Source of the DNA: Flavobacterium aquariorum
Lineage (GTDB): Bacteria > Bacteroidota > Bacteroidia > Flavobacteriales > Flavobacteriaceae
Length of the DNA: 64,000 nucleotides
Assembly (NCBI RefSeq): GCF_003254745.1
Contig: NZ_QKXH01000002.1
Span: 186,001-250,000 of the forward strand
Reading direction: 5' to 3'
Part shown: piece after piece, positions 19,201 to 28,896 of the stretch
Layout: each line of letters opens with the position of its first letter
Numbering within the stretch: the stretch's first letter is position 1
The notes under the pieces: generated by a model
Database searches by the model: none
Told to the model about the DNA's origin: nothing
The model's input: the letters and a program-made list of their open reading frames with translations, nothing else
Program-made: the position numbers and the translations under genes

Positions 19201-19222
19201 AGCTAAAAATAAAATTTCTCAT
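16211..19222 (-). CDS. susC-like: SusC/RagA family TonB-dependent outer-membrane transporter
   Basis: 1003 residues. A signal peptide is followed by a carboxypeptidase-regulatory-like domain (KGKVSDQNGMGIPGAFVVAG, about 23-95) typical of SusC proteins, then the plug (EVVVIGYGTRKKIDNTTAIS; QGKAAGVQVISSDLPGSTPS; YGTRAANGVIIITTKKGK) and a long beta-barrel ending in aromatic Phe. It imports oligosaccharides across the outer membrane using TonB energy. It is the first gene of the PUL after the regulator; a -7 promoter element inside an inverted repeat lies about 150 bp upstream. The substrate cannot be read from the sequence. Confidence 0.95.
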   Translation of the reverse strand: MRNFIFSFLALILLPAYMSGQVIKGKVSDQNGMGIPGAFVVAGNVSADTDFDGSFSINAKEGDILKISLVGFESVSVAATLTPMTIIMKESKDTALKEVVVIGYGTRKKIDNTTAISSIKAEEITKTKVLNASQAIQGKAAGVQVISSDLPGSTPSVIIRGLGTALGGRTPLYVVDGMQTENINNINANDITSYEILKDASALAIYGTRAANGVIIITTKKGKGEKISVEIESFAGMREPLKRVKMAGSNKYSHYSNVALQSTTFSQDQPVNTDWFDEITRTGSYTQNNISISGASENIKYFFSLGNYEEKAVLNGLDYGRTTFRNNNEYKISKKLTLNQTFSFTSAKSKPKPLSAFTNAYKQSPIVPVYFPDGKYGVSRVGDDGFASETGSSFNNVGNPVAQLNFFDEQQRSVTLQGGLKLDYEIIKSLKFTSQFNGEYYTWKQYNFDDTKNIWLAANPNKVPSDYENEFPNDNINLLTKGREEYFNWNLSNYLTYNKVFGEIHDVELTAGIETSVRGPREKLTIARKNVNSNSNYWSLTGDNDYEADIKNYKDEVFNETKLASYFGRFQYKLMERYLFTGTIRRDGSSNFGKDYRWGNFPAFGLGWVITKENFMEDVKVINMLKLRGGWGRLGNQNVPLNNQSYTSGPNAYLGGSILNQGTTISSQIDPSLSWEITEESSVGLDFELLDSRLKGAFDLYDKNTSNVILNTKPYLTSGITAASPAHVGEVSNKGYEISLRWDDKINDDFSYWVGGNFSNNKNELTGLKNVILTQQVGGGLGNGQDTKMLDNTTVGQPLGSFYIYEYAGFDTTNGKMMYYNAAGEKVTQDALKAGTDKKYVGSSLPKSNYGVSLGFNYKNFDFSVDGYGTNGAKVYNGKKAQRFSGENIEESLATDFWTPNNLNASNPAPFNQVPVASTYYLESGDFFRINNITLGYKLPIQSNNFISSCRIYVNAINPFITQKFSGFSPELNGDGNPYGTQGVELDAYPTLRSFVIGANLKF

Positions 19223-19370
19223 AGGTTTGTTAAACGTTTAAGTTAGTTCAGCTAAATTAGTTTAATACAACGTTGTAGTAACCAAAACAGCACTACTACA
19301 CGAATACATCAAATCATGATAATTCGCCAACAAACCCTTATTTTAAAGAACTTTACAAACCTAATGAAGT

Positions 19371-19396
19371 ACTGCATCAAAGGTATATGATGTAGT
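19371..19396 (-). promoter_or_regulatory. Candidate susC promoter with overlapping inverted repeat
   Basis: The reverse strand shows TACCTTTG (19385-19378), an exact match to the Bacteroidota -7 consensus TAnnTTTG. It is embedded in an inverted repeat, ACTGCATCA (19371-19379) and TGATGTAGT (19388-19396), one mismatch, 8-bp spacer. No clear -33 TTTG at the usual spacing is seen, as expected of an activator-dependent promoter. The leader is about 150 nt and contains a second palindrome, TACAACGTTGTA (19266-19277). Confidence 0.5.
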
Positions 19397-19464
19397 GATG
19401 ATGCGTTGTTATTCCGTAATAAAAATGCAAAAAAAGTATATTATCTATAAAAAAACAAGCTATT

Positions 19465-22230
19465 TTATACAGATAATAAAAACTTAGAAAGGTTTTCTTC
19501 TTGAGAAAGCCCCAATTTTTTTCTTAAACGATAGCGATGAAGTTCCACTCCCCTAAAGGAAATATTCATCATAGGGGCTATTTCTTTGGATGAAAGATTC
19601 ATTTTTAAGTACACACACAGCTTAATATCCTTTGGAGTTAAATTTGGATATTTCTTTGAAAGGGCAATAATGAATTCATTATTAATTTGATTGAGATTGG
19701 TCTCAAAAACTTCCCATTCATGCTTATTCACAGCATTAATTTTTATGGCTTTCTTAATCTCACTTTTTAATTTATTGAAATCGGATTCCGTATCCAAGAT
19801 ATTCTGAATATTTTCAATCATTTCACTTTGCTTAGCTATTGAAAGTGATTTACCCGCAACTTCAGAAGATTTTGATTGTAATTCCAATTCCAAAATATGT
19901 TTCTCATATTCCTGGCTATTCAATTCATTTTCGGCTTTTAATTCCATTTCCAAAATTTCCTTCTGATGCTTTAATTCTTCTTTTTGCAATTTTAGCTTCT
20001 GAATGTATTTCATCTTATTCCATTTATAATAAAGATAAAGGATGAGCCCGATCAAAATCATATAAACCAAAATCATCCAAGCAGAAAAATACCATGCTTT
20101 GGCCACAACAAATTGAAAATTGGCTATTTTATCATAATTTAAACCGTCATTACTATAAATAGTGACATCGTGGGAACCGCTGCTTAAGTTATTCAAAAGA
20201 ATCAATCCTTCTTTGATAGGAAAAAAATCTTTTGTTCCATTTATTTTATAAAACAAATCTGGTTTTGTCGCACCATAAATCCCAGATATTACATTTATCC
20301 TAAGCTCTGAATTATGATTAATTTTTGAATTATTCTCAACCAAAATATTATCATTAAAAGCTTCAATCTTCACTGCAGGCCTCTTCTTTGCGTCGTATTT
20401 TAGATCAAGTGAAATAAAACCATCATCCAAATTCAGTAAATAATTATTTCCGTCCTTAAAAACTTTTAGATTGTCATTGATGATTTTTCCTTTATAGTAC
20501 TTCTCTTGAATACTGTTTCTGATGAATTTAGTACCCTCCGCATATATATGGTACAAAAGTCCATCCTGAAGTACCATAAAATGATTTTCATCAATAGTCA
20601 CAATATCAGAGGCATTTTTAAAATTAGCATTAAACAGTTCATTTGCTTCTAGTTGATTAGTAATGGAATTAAAAGTATACCAAGAATTGTCTATCAAAAA
20701 AAGAATTTCATTTCGGAATTCAAATATCTTAACTCCAAAGTCATTGCTTATTTTACTGCGTTGAGTGACATTATCAACTTTGGGGGCCACATAGTCTTCA
20801 TTATACAAAATACGATACAACCCTCTGTTATTATCTGCAGCCCAAATTTCATTTTTCCGGTTTTGCGCAAGATATTTGATAGGTTTCAATATTCCTTTTA
20901 TTGCTATATTTTGTTTTAAATCATTAGCATCATTGTAAATAACAACCCCACTGTAGGTCGCCTGCAAATACGAATTATTAATACTGCTTTTGGCCAAATT
21001 CCAACCTCCATTAATGTTGTTCAATTTACTGAACAAACCGTTTTTATAAGTATAAGTTCCCTCGTTATGACCAATCAGATACTGATCGTTTATTTTACTG
21101 ATATTCCAAGCTTGCCCTTGCGTGTTGGGGATTAATGAAAGTTGTTTATTTTCATATTTGAAAACACCATGATTGGAGGCCATCAAATAGCCTTTTGGAA
21201 TACTTGCCACTGAATATACAGAACCTAAAATTCCAGAGCTGTCATAAAATATCGAAATTGGAGAATTGACTTCAATATGGGCTATTCCATTATCGAGTCC
21301 CAGCCATAAATCATTCTCTTTATCCTGACCTATACTCAAAATTGAGTTGTTCATCAAGACGTTATTTCTATTAATATTTTTATAGGATTCATCATTTAAA
21401 TCCAAAATATAAACACCTTTATTGGCAGTCCCAATAATCAACTTATTGTTTTTGATGAATTGAGCCACATTAATATTGGCCGTTTTCAATATGTCGTTTA
21501 AATCATTCTTCCAGGGGCTCAAAACATTATTCTCAAACACATAAACTCCACTTTTTTTTGTGAAAAAATAAATTTTATTTTGATGTTTTTGAATACTATG
21601 AATTACATTATTTTCCAAAAGAGACAATCCATTTACTTTTTCGATTTTTCCATTATCCAACCGAAAGATTCCTTTTTCAACAGAAGCGATCAATATTTGG
21701 TTATCGACAACAAAACAATAGGAAATCAAAAAACGAAATTGTTTTTCCTTTATAACCTTACCGTCAAACACGAAAATACCATTAAAAGACTGAAAGTAAA
21801 TTTTGTTGTTAAACTTGAATATTTTCCAGATTTCTTCATTATTATTGGCGTCAAAAACCTTTTTCCCTTTCGTAATGGAAACATAATGCATCTTGGCGTC
21901 TTTACGAAACCAATAACCAAATTCTTGATAAGAACCCGAATAAATACGGTCTCCGTCCACCATTATGGATCGAATAATTGTTTTGTTGGGTAGCGTATAT
22001 TTCTCCCATTTTACACCATCATATCGCAACAAATAATAATTATTGGCAAAATACATGGCATTGTCATTTCCCTGTACCACATTCCAAATCTGGTTATCAC
22101 CTTGATAATTTGATTTACTATAGTTTTCAACAAAAGGAAGCAACTCTTGAGCAAATAATTGCGATGACGTAAAACAAAAAAAGAGTATGTGGAGTAGTTT
22201 AGTTTTCAAAACGCGAAGATTTTTCATCAA
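19465..22230 (-). CDS. Membrane-bound sensor with beta-propeller, Y_Y_Y and LuxR-type HTH domains; PUL regulator
   Basis: 921 residues. A signal sequence leads into a long periplasmic two-component-regulator-type propeller (repeated blades such as IWNVVQGNDNAMYFANN, LWLGLDNGIAHIEV, EIWAADNNRGLYRI), a Y_Y_Y-like domain (SGSHDVTIYSNDGLNYD), one transmembrane helix (about 712-735), a coiled coil rich in Lys/Glu/Leu (about 738-800) and a C-terminal LuxR-type helix-turn-helix (about 858-921: LTPKDIKLCVYLKMNLSSKEIA, RGVELHRYRLRKKLGL). There is no kinase or receiver domain, so it resembles a one-step SusR-like regulator rather than a hybrid two-component system. Same orientation as susC and immediately upstream; it probably senses an oligosaccharide in the periplasm and controls the PUL. 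Confidence 0.88.
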   Translation of the reverse strand: MMKNLRVLKTKLLHILFFCFTSSQLFAQELLPFVENYSKSNYQGDNQIWNVVQGNDNAMYFANNYYLLRYDGVKWEKYTLPNKTIIRSIMVDGDRIYSGSYQEFGYWFRKDAKMHYVSITKGKKVFDANNNEEIWKIFKFNNKIYFQSFNGIFVFDGKVIKEKQFRFLISYCFVVDNQILIASVEKGIFRLDNGKIEKVNGLSLLENNVIHSIQKHQNKIYFFTKKSGVYVFENNVLSPWKNDLNDILKTANINVAQFIKNNKLIIGTANKGVYILDLNDESYKNINRNNVLMNNSILSIGQDKENDLWLGLDNGIAHIEVNSPISIFYDSSGILGSVYSVASIPKGYLMASNHGVFKYENKQLSLIPNTQGQAWNISKINDQYLIGHNEGTYTYKNGLFSKLNNINGGWNLAKSSINNSYLQATYSGVVIYNDANDLKQNIAIKGILKPIKYLAQNRKNEIWAADNNRGLYRILYNEDYVAPKVDNVTQRSKISNDFGVKIFEFRNEILFLIDNSWYTFNSITNQLEANELFNANFKNASDIVTIDENHFMVLQDGLLYHIYAEGTKFIRNSIQEKYYKGKIINDNLKVFKDGNNYLLNLDDGFISLDLKYDAKKRPAVKIEAFNDNILVENNSKINHNSELRINVISGIYGATKPDLFYKINGTKDFFPIKEGLILLNNLSSGSHDVTIYSNDGLNYDKIANFQFVVAKAWYFSAWMILVYMILIGLILYLYYKWNKMKYIQKLKLQKEELKHQKEILEMELKAENELNSQEYEKHILELELQSKSSEVAGKSLSIAKQSEMIENIQNILDTESDFNKLKSEIKKAIKINAVNKHEWEVFETNLNQINNEFIIALSKKYPNLTPKDIKLCVYLKMNLSSKEIAPMMNISFRGVELHRYRLRKKLGLSQEENLSKFLLSV

Positions 22231-22261
22231 ATATAATTACATTTCTTCAATAAAAATCACA

Positions 22262-22290
22262 AAAAAAGCCCCTGAACACAGAAGCTTTTT
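22262..22290 (-). terminator. Intrinsic terminator after ackA
   Basis: Hairpin AAAAAGC...CTG-aaca-CAG...GCTTTTT on the reverse strand about 18 bp after the ackA stop, followed by seven T. It separates the ackA-pta unit from the PUL regulator gene. Confidence 0.65.
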
Positions 22291-22307
22291 GATGAAATAA
22301 TTTTATT

Positions 22308-23507
22308 TTATTTTAATAGCAATTCATAAACCTGATTTGCTATTTCTATTTCTTCATTAGTAGGAATAACTAAAATTTTTGTTTTTGAATCCGGAGTATT
22401 TATTTCCCGAATTTCTTTGGAACGAATTTCGTTTTTGGCAGAATCCAATTCTAATCCAAAATAATCCATATCGGTACACACTAATTTTCTGATGTAGGAT
22501 GAATTCTCTCCAATACCGGCAGTAAAAATAATAGCATCCAGCCCATTCAAAACGGCAGTATAAGAACCTATGAATTTCTTAATCCTGTAGGCATTCATAT
22601 CCAAAGCCAATTGGCAATCCAAATTTCCTTTTTCGGCATTAGATTCGATGTCCCGTAAATCGCTATATCCGGTAAGGCCAAGCATTCCGCTTTGTTTTTG
22701 CAACAAATTATTCACGGCATCCAATGAATAACCTAATGAATTAACCATGTGAAAAATTATTGACTGATCTACATCGCCGCTTCGCGTTCCCATAATCAAA
22801 CCGTTCATAGGCGCAAATCCCAAGGTATGATCAATACTTTTCCCGTCTTTTATGGCAGTCATGCTGCATCCGTTTCCTAGATGTATGGTAATAATTCTTG
22901 ATGATTTCCCAGAATTCTTTTCATTCAAATAACAAATTGCTTTTTCCGAAACATATTTATGGCTTGTTCCATGAAAACCATAGACACGTATCTTATTTTC
23001 TGTCAAAAGAAAATTAGGTATCGCATATTTGTGGGCTACAACCGGAATTGTTTGGTGAAAAGCGGTATCAAAAACAGCTACTTGTTTTGCAGAACTGAAA
23101 ATTTCTTCAGCAACATTTATTCCCTCTAAATTGGCAGGATTATGTAAAGGCGCTAAATCTGAAAGTTGTCTGATTTTGTCCTTTACTTCTTTTGTAATCG
23201 TTACTGTATTCGAAAAATCACTTCCTCCGTGCACCACACGATGACCAACAGCCTCAATCTCCGAAGTACTTTTGATAACCCCAACTTTATCATCCATCAA
23301 CAATTGGGAAATCTTCTGCAATCCAATTTTATGATTGGCAATTGGTAGTGTTTCCTCTACTTTGACAGTATTGGTCACATAACTAAAATTTGAAGACTCT
23401 AAACCTATTCTGTCAATCATCCCACTACAAATTACCTCATTGGCAGGCATGTCAATCATTTGATATTTAATAGACGAACTTCCCGAATTTATAATTATTA
23501 TTTTCAT
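22308..23507 (-). CDS. ackA: Acetate kinase
   Basis: 399 residues, the usual length. Interconverts acetyl phosphate plus ADP with acetate plus ATP; cytosolic. Sequence signatures: N-terminal IIINSGSSSIKYQM, GHRVVHGG near residue 86, FDTAFHQTIP near 145-155, VYGFHGTSHKYV near 176-187, HLGNGCSM near 209, GTRSGDVD near 240 and FTAGIGENS near 330. These hold the catalytic Arg, His and Asp residues and the phosphate-binding loops of the ASKHA fold. The start lies 24 bp after the pta stop, so pta-ackA is one operon, providing ATP from acetyl-CoA overflow or activation of acetate. Confidence 0.96.
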   Translation of the reverse strand: MKIIIINSGSSSIKYQMIDMPANEVICSGMIDRIGLESSNFSYVTNTVKVEETLPIANHKIGLQKISQLLMDDKVGVIKSTSEIEAVGHRVVHGGSDFSNTVTITKEVKDKIRQLSDLAPLHNPANLEGINVAEEIFSSAKQVAVFDTAFHQTIPVVAHKYAIPNFLLTENKIRVYGFHGTSHKYVSEKAICYLNEKNSGKSSRIITIHLGNGCSMTAIKDGKSIDHTLGFAPMNGLIMGTRSGDVDQSIIFHMVNSLGYSLDAVNNLLQKQSGMLGLTGYSDLRDIESNAEKGNLDCQLALDMNAYRIKKFIGSYTAVLNGLDAIIFTAGIGENSSYIRKLVCTDMDYFGLELDSAKNEIRSKEIREINTPDSKTKILVIPTNEEIEIANQVYELLLK

Positions 23508-23531
23508 TTAAAATTTTATTTAATTAAAAAG

Positions 23532-25631
23532 CTATAATCCCTGTGCTTGTATAGCTGTTATTACTACTGTATTTATAATGTCGTCAACGGTACAACCACG
23601 ACTCAAATCGTTTACGGGTTTGTTCAAACCTTGCAACATTGGTCCAATCGCCAATGCTCCCGTTTCTCTTTGAACCGCTTTATATGTATTATTTCCTGTG
23701 TTCAAATCGGGAAAAATCAATACACTGGCACGTCCTGCTACTTCAGAATTTGGCATTTTGCTTTGACCCACTTCCAAATCAACAGCAGCATCGTATTGTA
23801 TTGGTCCTTCGATTTTAAGATCTGGACGTTTTTGTTTTACTATTTCGGTAGCCGTCCTTACTTTATCGACTTCATCTCCTTTTCCAGATGAGCCTGATGA
23901 GTACGATAACATGGCTATTTTGGGCTCAATTCCAAAAGCAATACTTGAATCGGCGGATGAAATCGCAATTTCTGCCAACTGTTCCGCAGTAGGATTCGGA
24001 TTGATGGCACAATCTCCAAAAACAGAAACACGGTCTTCCAAGCACATAAAAAATACTGAGGACACCACTGATGAGTTTGGTTTGGTTTTAATAAACTGTA
24101 GCGCTGGTAAAATGGTATGTTGCGTTGTATGTGCAGCACCGGAAACCATTCCGTCTGCATGCCCTTTGTATACCATCATTGTTCCAAAATAAGAAACATC
24201 TTCCATTAAATCCCTAGCCATTGCAAGAGTTACATTTTTTGCTTTTCGCAACTCATAATAGGTATTTACATAATCCTCATAATTTTCAGATTCAATTGGA
24301 TTAATGATTGGTACTTTAGAAAAATCAAAATCCAAGCCTAATTCGGCAACTTTACTTTCTATTTGTTTTTTATTTCCAATAATAGAAATATCCACTACAT
24401 CCATTGCCAGCAAACGGGATGCAGCAATAATAATCCTTTCATCATTTCCTTCCGGCAAAACAATATGCTTTCTATGGGCTTTGGCTCTTTTCACCATATT
24501 GTATTGAAACATTTTAGGTGTCATTCCTTCTGCTTTAAAAGCATTAAATTTGTCGATTAAAACATCCAAATCAACGTATTTATCAAACGTATTTATCGAT
24601 GTCTCAATTTTTTGAATATTATTGGCATATATTTTTGACTTAATATTTCCAATTTGATTGGCAATATGATAGGTACCGCCTTCGACGGTTATGATTGGCA
24701 CCACAGAAGAAAGCCCTTCTATTAATTTCAAAATACTGTCTTCTGGAATTATATTCCCCGTTAAAACAATTCCTGAAACGGTTGGATAATTAGCTGATTC
24801 ATTTGCCTGCAATGCCCCAAGGATAATATCGGCTCTATCGCCTGGAGTGATAATAAGGTTATTTTCTTTAAGGTGTAAAAGATAGTTACATAATTGCATC
24901 GCACCAATGCTATAACTACTCACCTGATTGTTCAAATATTCCTGGCCAAACAATACTTTAGCATTCAATACTTCAACAATTTCTTGCATCGTAGGATTAT
25001 TCAAACTACCAATTAATGGAATCGAATTGACTAGAATTGATTCTGGCAAACTTTTTTGTAATCCAGTTGTCACCAATTCTAAATTTTCAGGTTGTACTTT
25101 ATTTGCAATTACCGCCAATACTTCAACTTCTTTTACTTTAAATGAATTATAGGCTAAATTCAAATTGTCGATTAATTCTTCTAATGTTTTCCCTTCTCCG
25201 GAGCCAACAATTATGGTAGGAATTCCAAGATTTTTGGCAATCAGCACGTTCATGTCCAATTCTATGACAGTTCCTTCTCCCGTAAAACTAGTTCCTTCTA
25301 CCAACACAAAATCAAAACGGTCTTCCAGTTGTTTGTATTTTTCAATAATCAAATCAACAACTTCGCCTAATTTTCCATTATTTTTTTTCTTTATTAATTT
25401 ACTTTTAGTAATCGCATATGCATCTTCATATTTAATATCTAAATCAAAATAAGATATAACCATCTCGATATGAGTATCCTTTTTTCCCTCTTCATAATCT
25501 TCAATCACGGGCCTGAAATAACCCACTTTTGCAGTCTTTCCCAACAGCATTCTCAGTAACCCCAAGGTAATTATTGTCTTACCGCAATTCTCCTCAATCG
25601 TTGCGATATATATAGCTTTTTTCATATTCAT
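23532..25631 (-). CDS. pta: Phosphate acetyltransferase, long form
   Basis: 699 residues, the long Pta type found in E. coli and Bacteroidota. Residues 1-210 form a P-loop-like BioD/CobB-type domain (KAIYIATIEENCGKTIITLGL), about 215-350 a DRTGG domain, and 370-699 the catalytic PTA_PTB domain with HRKHIVLPEGNDERI, GMVSGAAHTT, AINPNPTAEQLAEIAISSAD, MLSYSSGSSGKGDEVDKVR and FPDLNTGNNTYKAVQR. Converts acetyl-CoA and phosphate to acetyl phosphate and CoA. First gene of the pta-ackA operon. The start is the ATG at 25631; a second ATG two codons inside is also possible. Confidence 0.96.
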   Translation of the reverse strand: MNMKKAIYIATIEENCGKTIITLGLLRMLLGKTAKVGYFRPVIEDYEEGKKDTHIEMVISYFDLDIKYEDAYAITKSKLIKKKNNGKLGEVVDLIIEKYKQLEDRFDFVLVEGTSFTGEGTVIELDMNVLIAKNLGIPTIIVGSGEGKTLEELIDNLNLAYNSFKVKEVEVLAVIANKVQPENLELVTTGLQKSLPESILVNSIPLIGSLNNPTMQEIVEVLNAKVLFGQEYLNNQVSSYSIGAMQLCNYLLHLKENNLIITPGDRADIILGALQANESANYPTVSGIVLTGNIIPEDSILKLIEGLSSVVPIITVEGGTYHIANQIGNIKSKIYANNIQKIETSINTFDKYVDLDVLIDKFNAFKAEGMTPKMFQYNMVKRAKAHRKHIVLPEGNDERIIIAASRLLAMDVVDISIIGNKKQIESKVAELGLDFDFSKVPIINPIESENYEDYVNTYYELRKAKNVTLAMARDLMEDVSYFGTMMVYKGHADGMVSGAAHTTQHTILPALQFIKTKPNSSVVSSVFFMCLEDRVSVFGDCAINPNPTAEQLAEIAISSADSSIAFGIEPKIAMLSYSSGSSGKGDEVDKVRTATEIVKQKRPDLKIEGPIQYDAAVDLEVGQSKMPNSEVAGRASVLIFPDLNTGNNTYKAVQRETGALAIGPMLQGLNKPVNDLSRGCTVDDIINTVVITAIQAQGL

Positions 25632-25741
25632 ACTTTTAAAATTTAAAACCTTTAAACGCTTTATACAAAATTATATCTTTAATTTTCCACTAAATATGAC
25701 CAAAATCAGCTTTAAATAATAAACTGTTATTTAAAAAAAAA

Positions 25742-26812
25742 TTAAAACCATCTTCGCCTTTTGAAATAAAAAACCATCCCAATTACTACCAAGGACATAA
25801 AGACCATTACCAAATAATATCCGTTGTGAGCTCTTAATTCGGGCATATTGTCAAAATTCATTCCATAAACTCCCACAATAAAAGTAAGCGGGATAAATAT
25901 GACAGAGATGATTGTAAGTGTTTTCATAATCTCATTCATTTTATGAGTTTGTGCCGCAAAAAAGAAATTTGAGGCGCTTTCCAGAGATCCCATATCGGAT
26001 TCTATTTGTTCCAAAAGCTCCAAACACTTTTGATGCAAACGGGTAAAAAAGCTAAAATTATCCGATTCAATTTCATTAAAAACATTGTCCTCTTTTATAC
26101 TTTTAATAGCATATAATGAATCACGAAGTGGAATAATGGAGCGTTTCAAGAAATTAAAATTATCCCTATGCTTCTCTATTCTTTCCAAAATAATAGGATC
26201 AGCGCTAGTTTTGGTGAGGTTAATTAGATCTTCTATTTTATCTTCCTCGTTTTCTATAGTTATATAAAAATTACCAATAATGGCATCCAACAGAATATAC
26301 AATAGATAATCTGCATTCTTGGTTCGTACAATTCCTGAATTGGTTCGAATGCGTTCGCGTATATGGGTAAAAAAATCACTCCTTTTTTCCTGAAACGAAA
26401 TTAAAATTCCTTTTTTTAATAAAAAACTAATTTGCTCCACCCTTATATCATCTGAGTTTTCTGTCGGTAACATCGATTTTATGTTAAAAAACAAAACGTC
26501 TTTTTCCTCCTCGAGTTTGGTTCTTTTTCCGATATTCAAAATATCGGCCAACATGAAATTGTCTATTTCAAAATAATTGGCAACTTCTTTGAGCAAATCA
26601 ATATCATTCAGACCGTGAATATTTAACCAATTTGTTTTAGTATAATCAATATGCTTTTCCAAATTGGCAATAGTACCATTCTCATATTCACTTACCGTAC
26701 AATCGTTATAAACAAACAATTGCATTTCGATTTCCTTGTTTCTGTGTAGACCCGTATATTCTAAACTATAGGGCTGTAATCGTTTGCCTTTCTTGTATTT
26801 AATCTTTCTCAT
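25742..26812 (-). CDS. corA: CorA family magnesium/cobalt transporter
   Basis: 356 residues. A large cytosolic N-terminal domain is followed by a long helical stalk and two C-terminal transmembrane helices (about 295-318 and 330-350). The CorA selectivity signature is present as YGMNFDNMPEL between them (GMN near 320), and the protein ends in a basic tail KRRRWF. Functions as a pentameric Mg2+ channel in the inner membrane. The gene stands alone between dnaK and pta with gaps of about 110-140 bp on each side. Confidence 0.94.
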   Translation of the reverse strand: MRKIKYKKGKRLQPYSLEYTGLHRNKEIEMQLFVYNDCTVSEYENGTIANLEKHIDYTKTNWLNIHGLNDIDLLKEVANYFEIDNFMLADILNIGKRTKLEEEKDVLFFNIKSMLPTENSDDIRVEQISFLLKKGILISFQEKRSDFFTHIRERIRTNSGIVRTKNADYLLYILLDAIIGNFYITIENEEDKIEDLINLTKTSADPIILERIEKHRDNFNFLKRSIIPLRDSLYAIKSIKEDNVFNEIESDNFSFFTRLHQKCLELLEQIESDMGSLESASNFFFAAQTHKMNEIMKTLTIISVIFIPLTFIVGVYGMNFDNMPELRAHNGYYLVMVFMSLVVIGMVFYFKRRRWF

Positions 26813-26875
26813 AAAATAATTTGTATAGTAATATTACAAAAAAAAACTGTACGTTCCTGACTTTAAAACACAAAA

Positions 26876-26901
26876 AAACCGAGCTATTACTAGCTCGGTT
26901 T
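26876..26901. terminator. Terminator after dnaK
   Basis: Perfect 11-bp stem AAACCGAGCTA / TAGCTCGGTTT with a 4-nt loop, followed in the reverse-strand transcript by a T-rich run. It lies about 50 bp after the dnaK stop. Confidence 0.8.
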
Positions 26902-26953
26902 CTCATTTATTATGTTGCAGTGACGCACTACAGTGCATCTCTACGAGAAATAA

Positions 26954-28840
26954 TTATTTTACTTCTTCGAATTCAACGTCTTCAACATTGTCTCCTTGTG
27001 CTTGAGCTTGTGGCTCAGCAGCTTGTTGACCACCTTGTTCTCCTTGAGCGTACATAGCTTCAGTAGCTTTTTTCCAAGCTGCATTGATGTTGTCAAGAGC
27101 AGTTTGAATTGCAGGAATGTCTTGAGATTGGTGAGCCATTCTCAATTCAGTCAATGCATACTCGATAGCCACTTTGTTATCATCAGACAATTTAGCTCCA
27201 AGTTCTTTCAATTGAGACTCAGTTTGGAAGATCATTCCATCAGCTTCGTTCAATTTTTCAGCTCTTTCTCTTGCAATTTTGTCAGATTCAGCATTTGCTT
27301 CAGCATCTTGTTTCATTCTTTCGATTTCTTCAGAAGTTAATCCAGAAGAAGCTTCGATACGAATGTCATGAGATTTACCTGTTCCTTTGTCAGTAGCAGT
27401 TACTTTGATGATACCATTAGCATCGATATCAAAAGCAACTTCGATTTGAGGAACTCCTCTTGGTGCAGGTGGAATACCATCTAAGTGGAAACGACCGATA
27501 GTTTTGTTATCTGCAGCCATTGCTCTAGCTCCTTGCAATACGTGAAGCTCAACAGATGGTTGAGAATCAGAAGCAGTAGAGAATACTTGAGATTTTTTAG
27601 TTGGAATAGTTGTGTTAGCCTCAATTAATGTAGTCATAACACCACCCATAGTTTCGATACCTAAAGATAAAGGTGTAACGTCAAGTAACAATACATCTTT
27701 TACATCTCCAGAAAGAACTCCACCTTGAATAGCTGCTCCAATTGCAACAACTTCATCAGGGTTAACTCCTTTAGACGCTTTTTTACCGAAGAATTTTTCA
27801 ACCTCTTCAACGATTCTTGGGATACGAGTAGAACCTCCAACCAAGATAACTTCGTCAATGTCATTTACTGTTAAATTTGCATTTTTCAACGCTTTAGCAA
27901 CTGGTGCCATAGAACGTTTTACTAAAGAGTCAGTCAATTTTTCAAATTGAGCTCTAGTTAATTTTTTAACTAAGTGTTTTGGTCCTGAAGCTGTAGCAGT
28001 TACGTAAGGTAAGTTGATTTCAGTTTCAGCAGAAGATGACAATTCAATTTTAGCTTTCTCAGCAGCTTCTTTGATACGTTGCAATGACATTGGATCCAAA
28101 CGCAAATCGATACCTTCTTCAGCTTTGAATTCGTCAGCTAACCAGTCAATAATTTCGTGGTCAAAATCATCTCCTCCTAAGTGAGTATCTCCATCTGTAG
28201 ATAATACTTCGAATACACCGTCTCCTAATTCAAGAACAGAGATATCAAAAGTACCTCCACCTAAATCGTAAACAGCAATTTTTTGATCAGTTCCTTTTTT
28301 ATCCAAACCATAAGCCAATGCCGCAGCAGTTGGTTCGTTGATGATACGCATAACTTTAAGACCTGCAATCTCACCAGCTTCTTTTGTAGCTTGACGTTGA
28401 GCATCATTAAAGTAAGCAGGAACAGTAATAACTGCTTCAGTAACTGTTTGACCTAAATAGTCTTCAGCAGTTTTTTTCATTTTTTGAAGTGTCATAGCTG
28501 ACAATTCTTGTGCAGTGTACAAACGACCATCAATATCCACACGTGGAGTATTGTTGTCACCTTTTACTACAGAATAAGGAACTCTTTTTGCTTCTTCAGT
28601 AATTTCAGCAAAAGAATGTCCCATAAAACGTTTGATAGAAGCAATAGTCTTAGTTGGGTTAGTTACTGCTTGTCTTTTCGCAGGATCACCCACTTTAATT
28701 TCTCCACCTTCAACAAAAGCGATGATAGATGGTGTTGTTCTTTTTCCTTCAGCATTAGGGATTACTACTGCTTCATTACCTTCCATTACAGAAACACAAG
28801 AGTTTGTTGTACCTAAATCAATTCCGATTATTTTACCCAT
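26954..28840 (-). CDS. dnaK: Hsp70 chaperone DnaK
   Basis: 628 residues, full length. ATPase domain signatures [16 protein letters not shown] (4-19), [17 protein letters not shown] (about 192-208) and [17 protein letters not shown] (about 335-351) are all present; the substrate-binding domain contains [14 protein letters not shown] and [17 protein letters not shown]; the C-terminus has the helical lid and a Gln/Gly/Ala-rich tail ending EDVEFEEVK, the EEVD-like acidic end. ATP-driven folding chaperone in the cytosol. It is a single-gene unit with its own terminator and a sigma-54-like promoter upstream. A CbpA/CbpM pair that could serve as co-chaperone lies at 58983-60181. Confidence 0.98.
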   Translation of the reverse strand: MGKIIGIDLGTTNSCVSVMEGNEAVVIPNAEGKRTTPSIIAFVEGGEIKVGDPAKRQAVTNPTKTIASIKRFMGHSFAEITEEAKRVPYSVVKGDNNTPRVDIDGRLYTAQELSAMTLQKMKKTAEDYLGQTVTEAVITVPAYFNDAQRQATKEAGEIAGLKVMRIINEPTAAALAYGLDKKGTDQKIAVYDLGGGTFDISVLELGDGVFEVLSTDGDTHLGGDDFDHEIIDWLADEFKAEEGIDLRLDPMSLQRIKEAAEKAKIELSSSAETEINLPYVTATASGPKHLVKKLTRAQFEKLTDSLVKRSMAPVAKALKNANLTVNDIDEVILVGGSTRIPRIVEEVEKFFGKKASKGVNPDEVVAIGAAIQGGVLSGDVKDVLLLDVTPLSLGIETMGGVMTTLIEANTTIPTKKSQVFSTASDSQPSVELHVLQGARAMAADNKTIGRFHLDGIPPAPRGVPQIEVAFDIDANGIIKVTATDKGTGKSHDIRIEASSGLTSEEIERMKQDAEANAESDKIARERAEKLNEADGMIFQTESQLKELGAKLSDDNKVAIEYALTELRMAHQSQDIPAIQTALDNINAAWKKATEAMYAQGEQGGQQAAEPQAQAQGDNVEDVEFEEVK

Positions 28841-28896
28841 TTTTAATATATTTAATTTTTATTGTATACTTATTTTAACGGCTCGAAGACTCTAAG

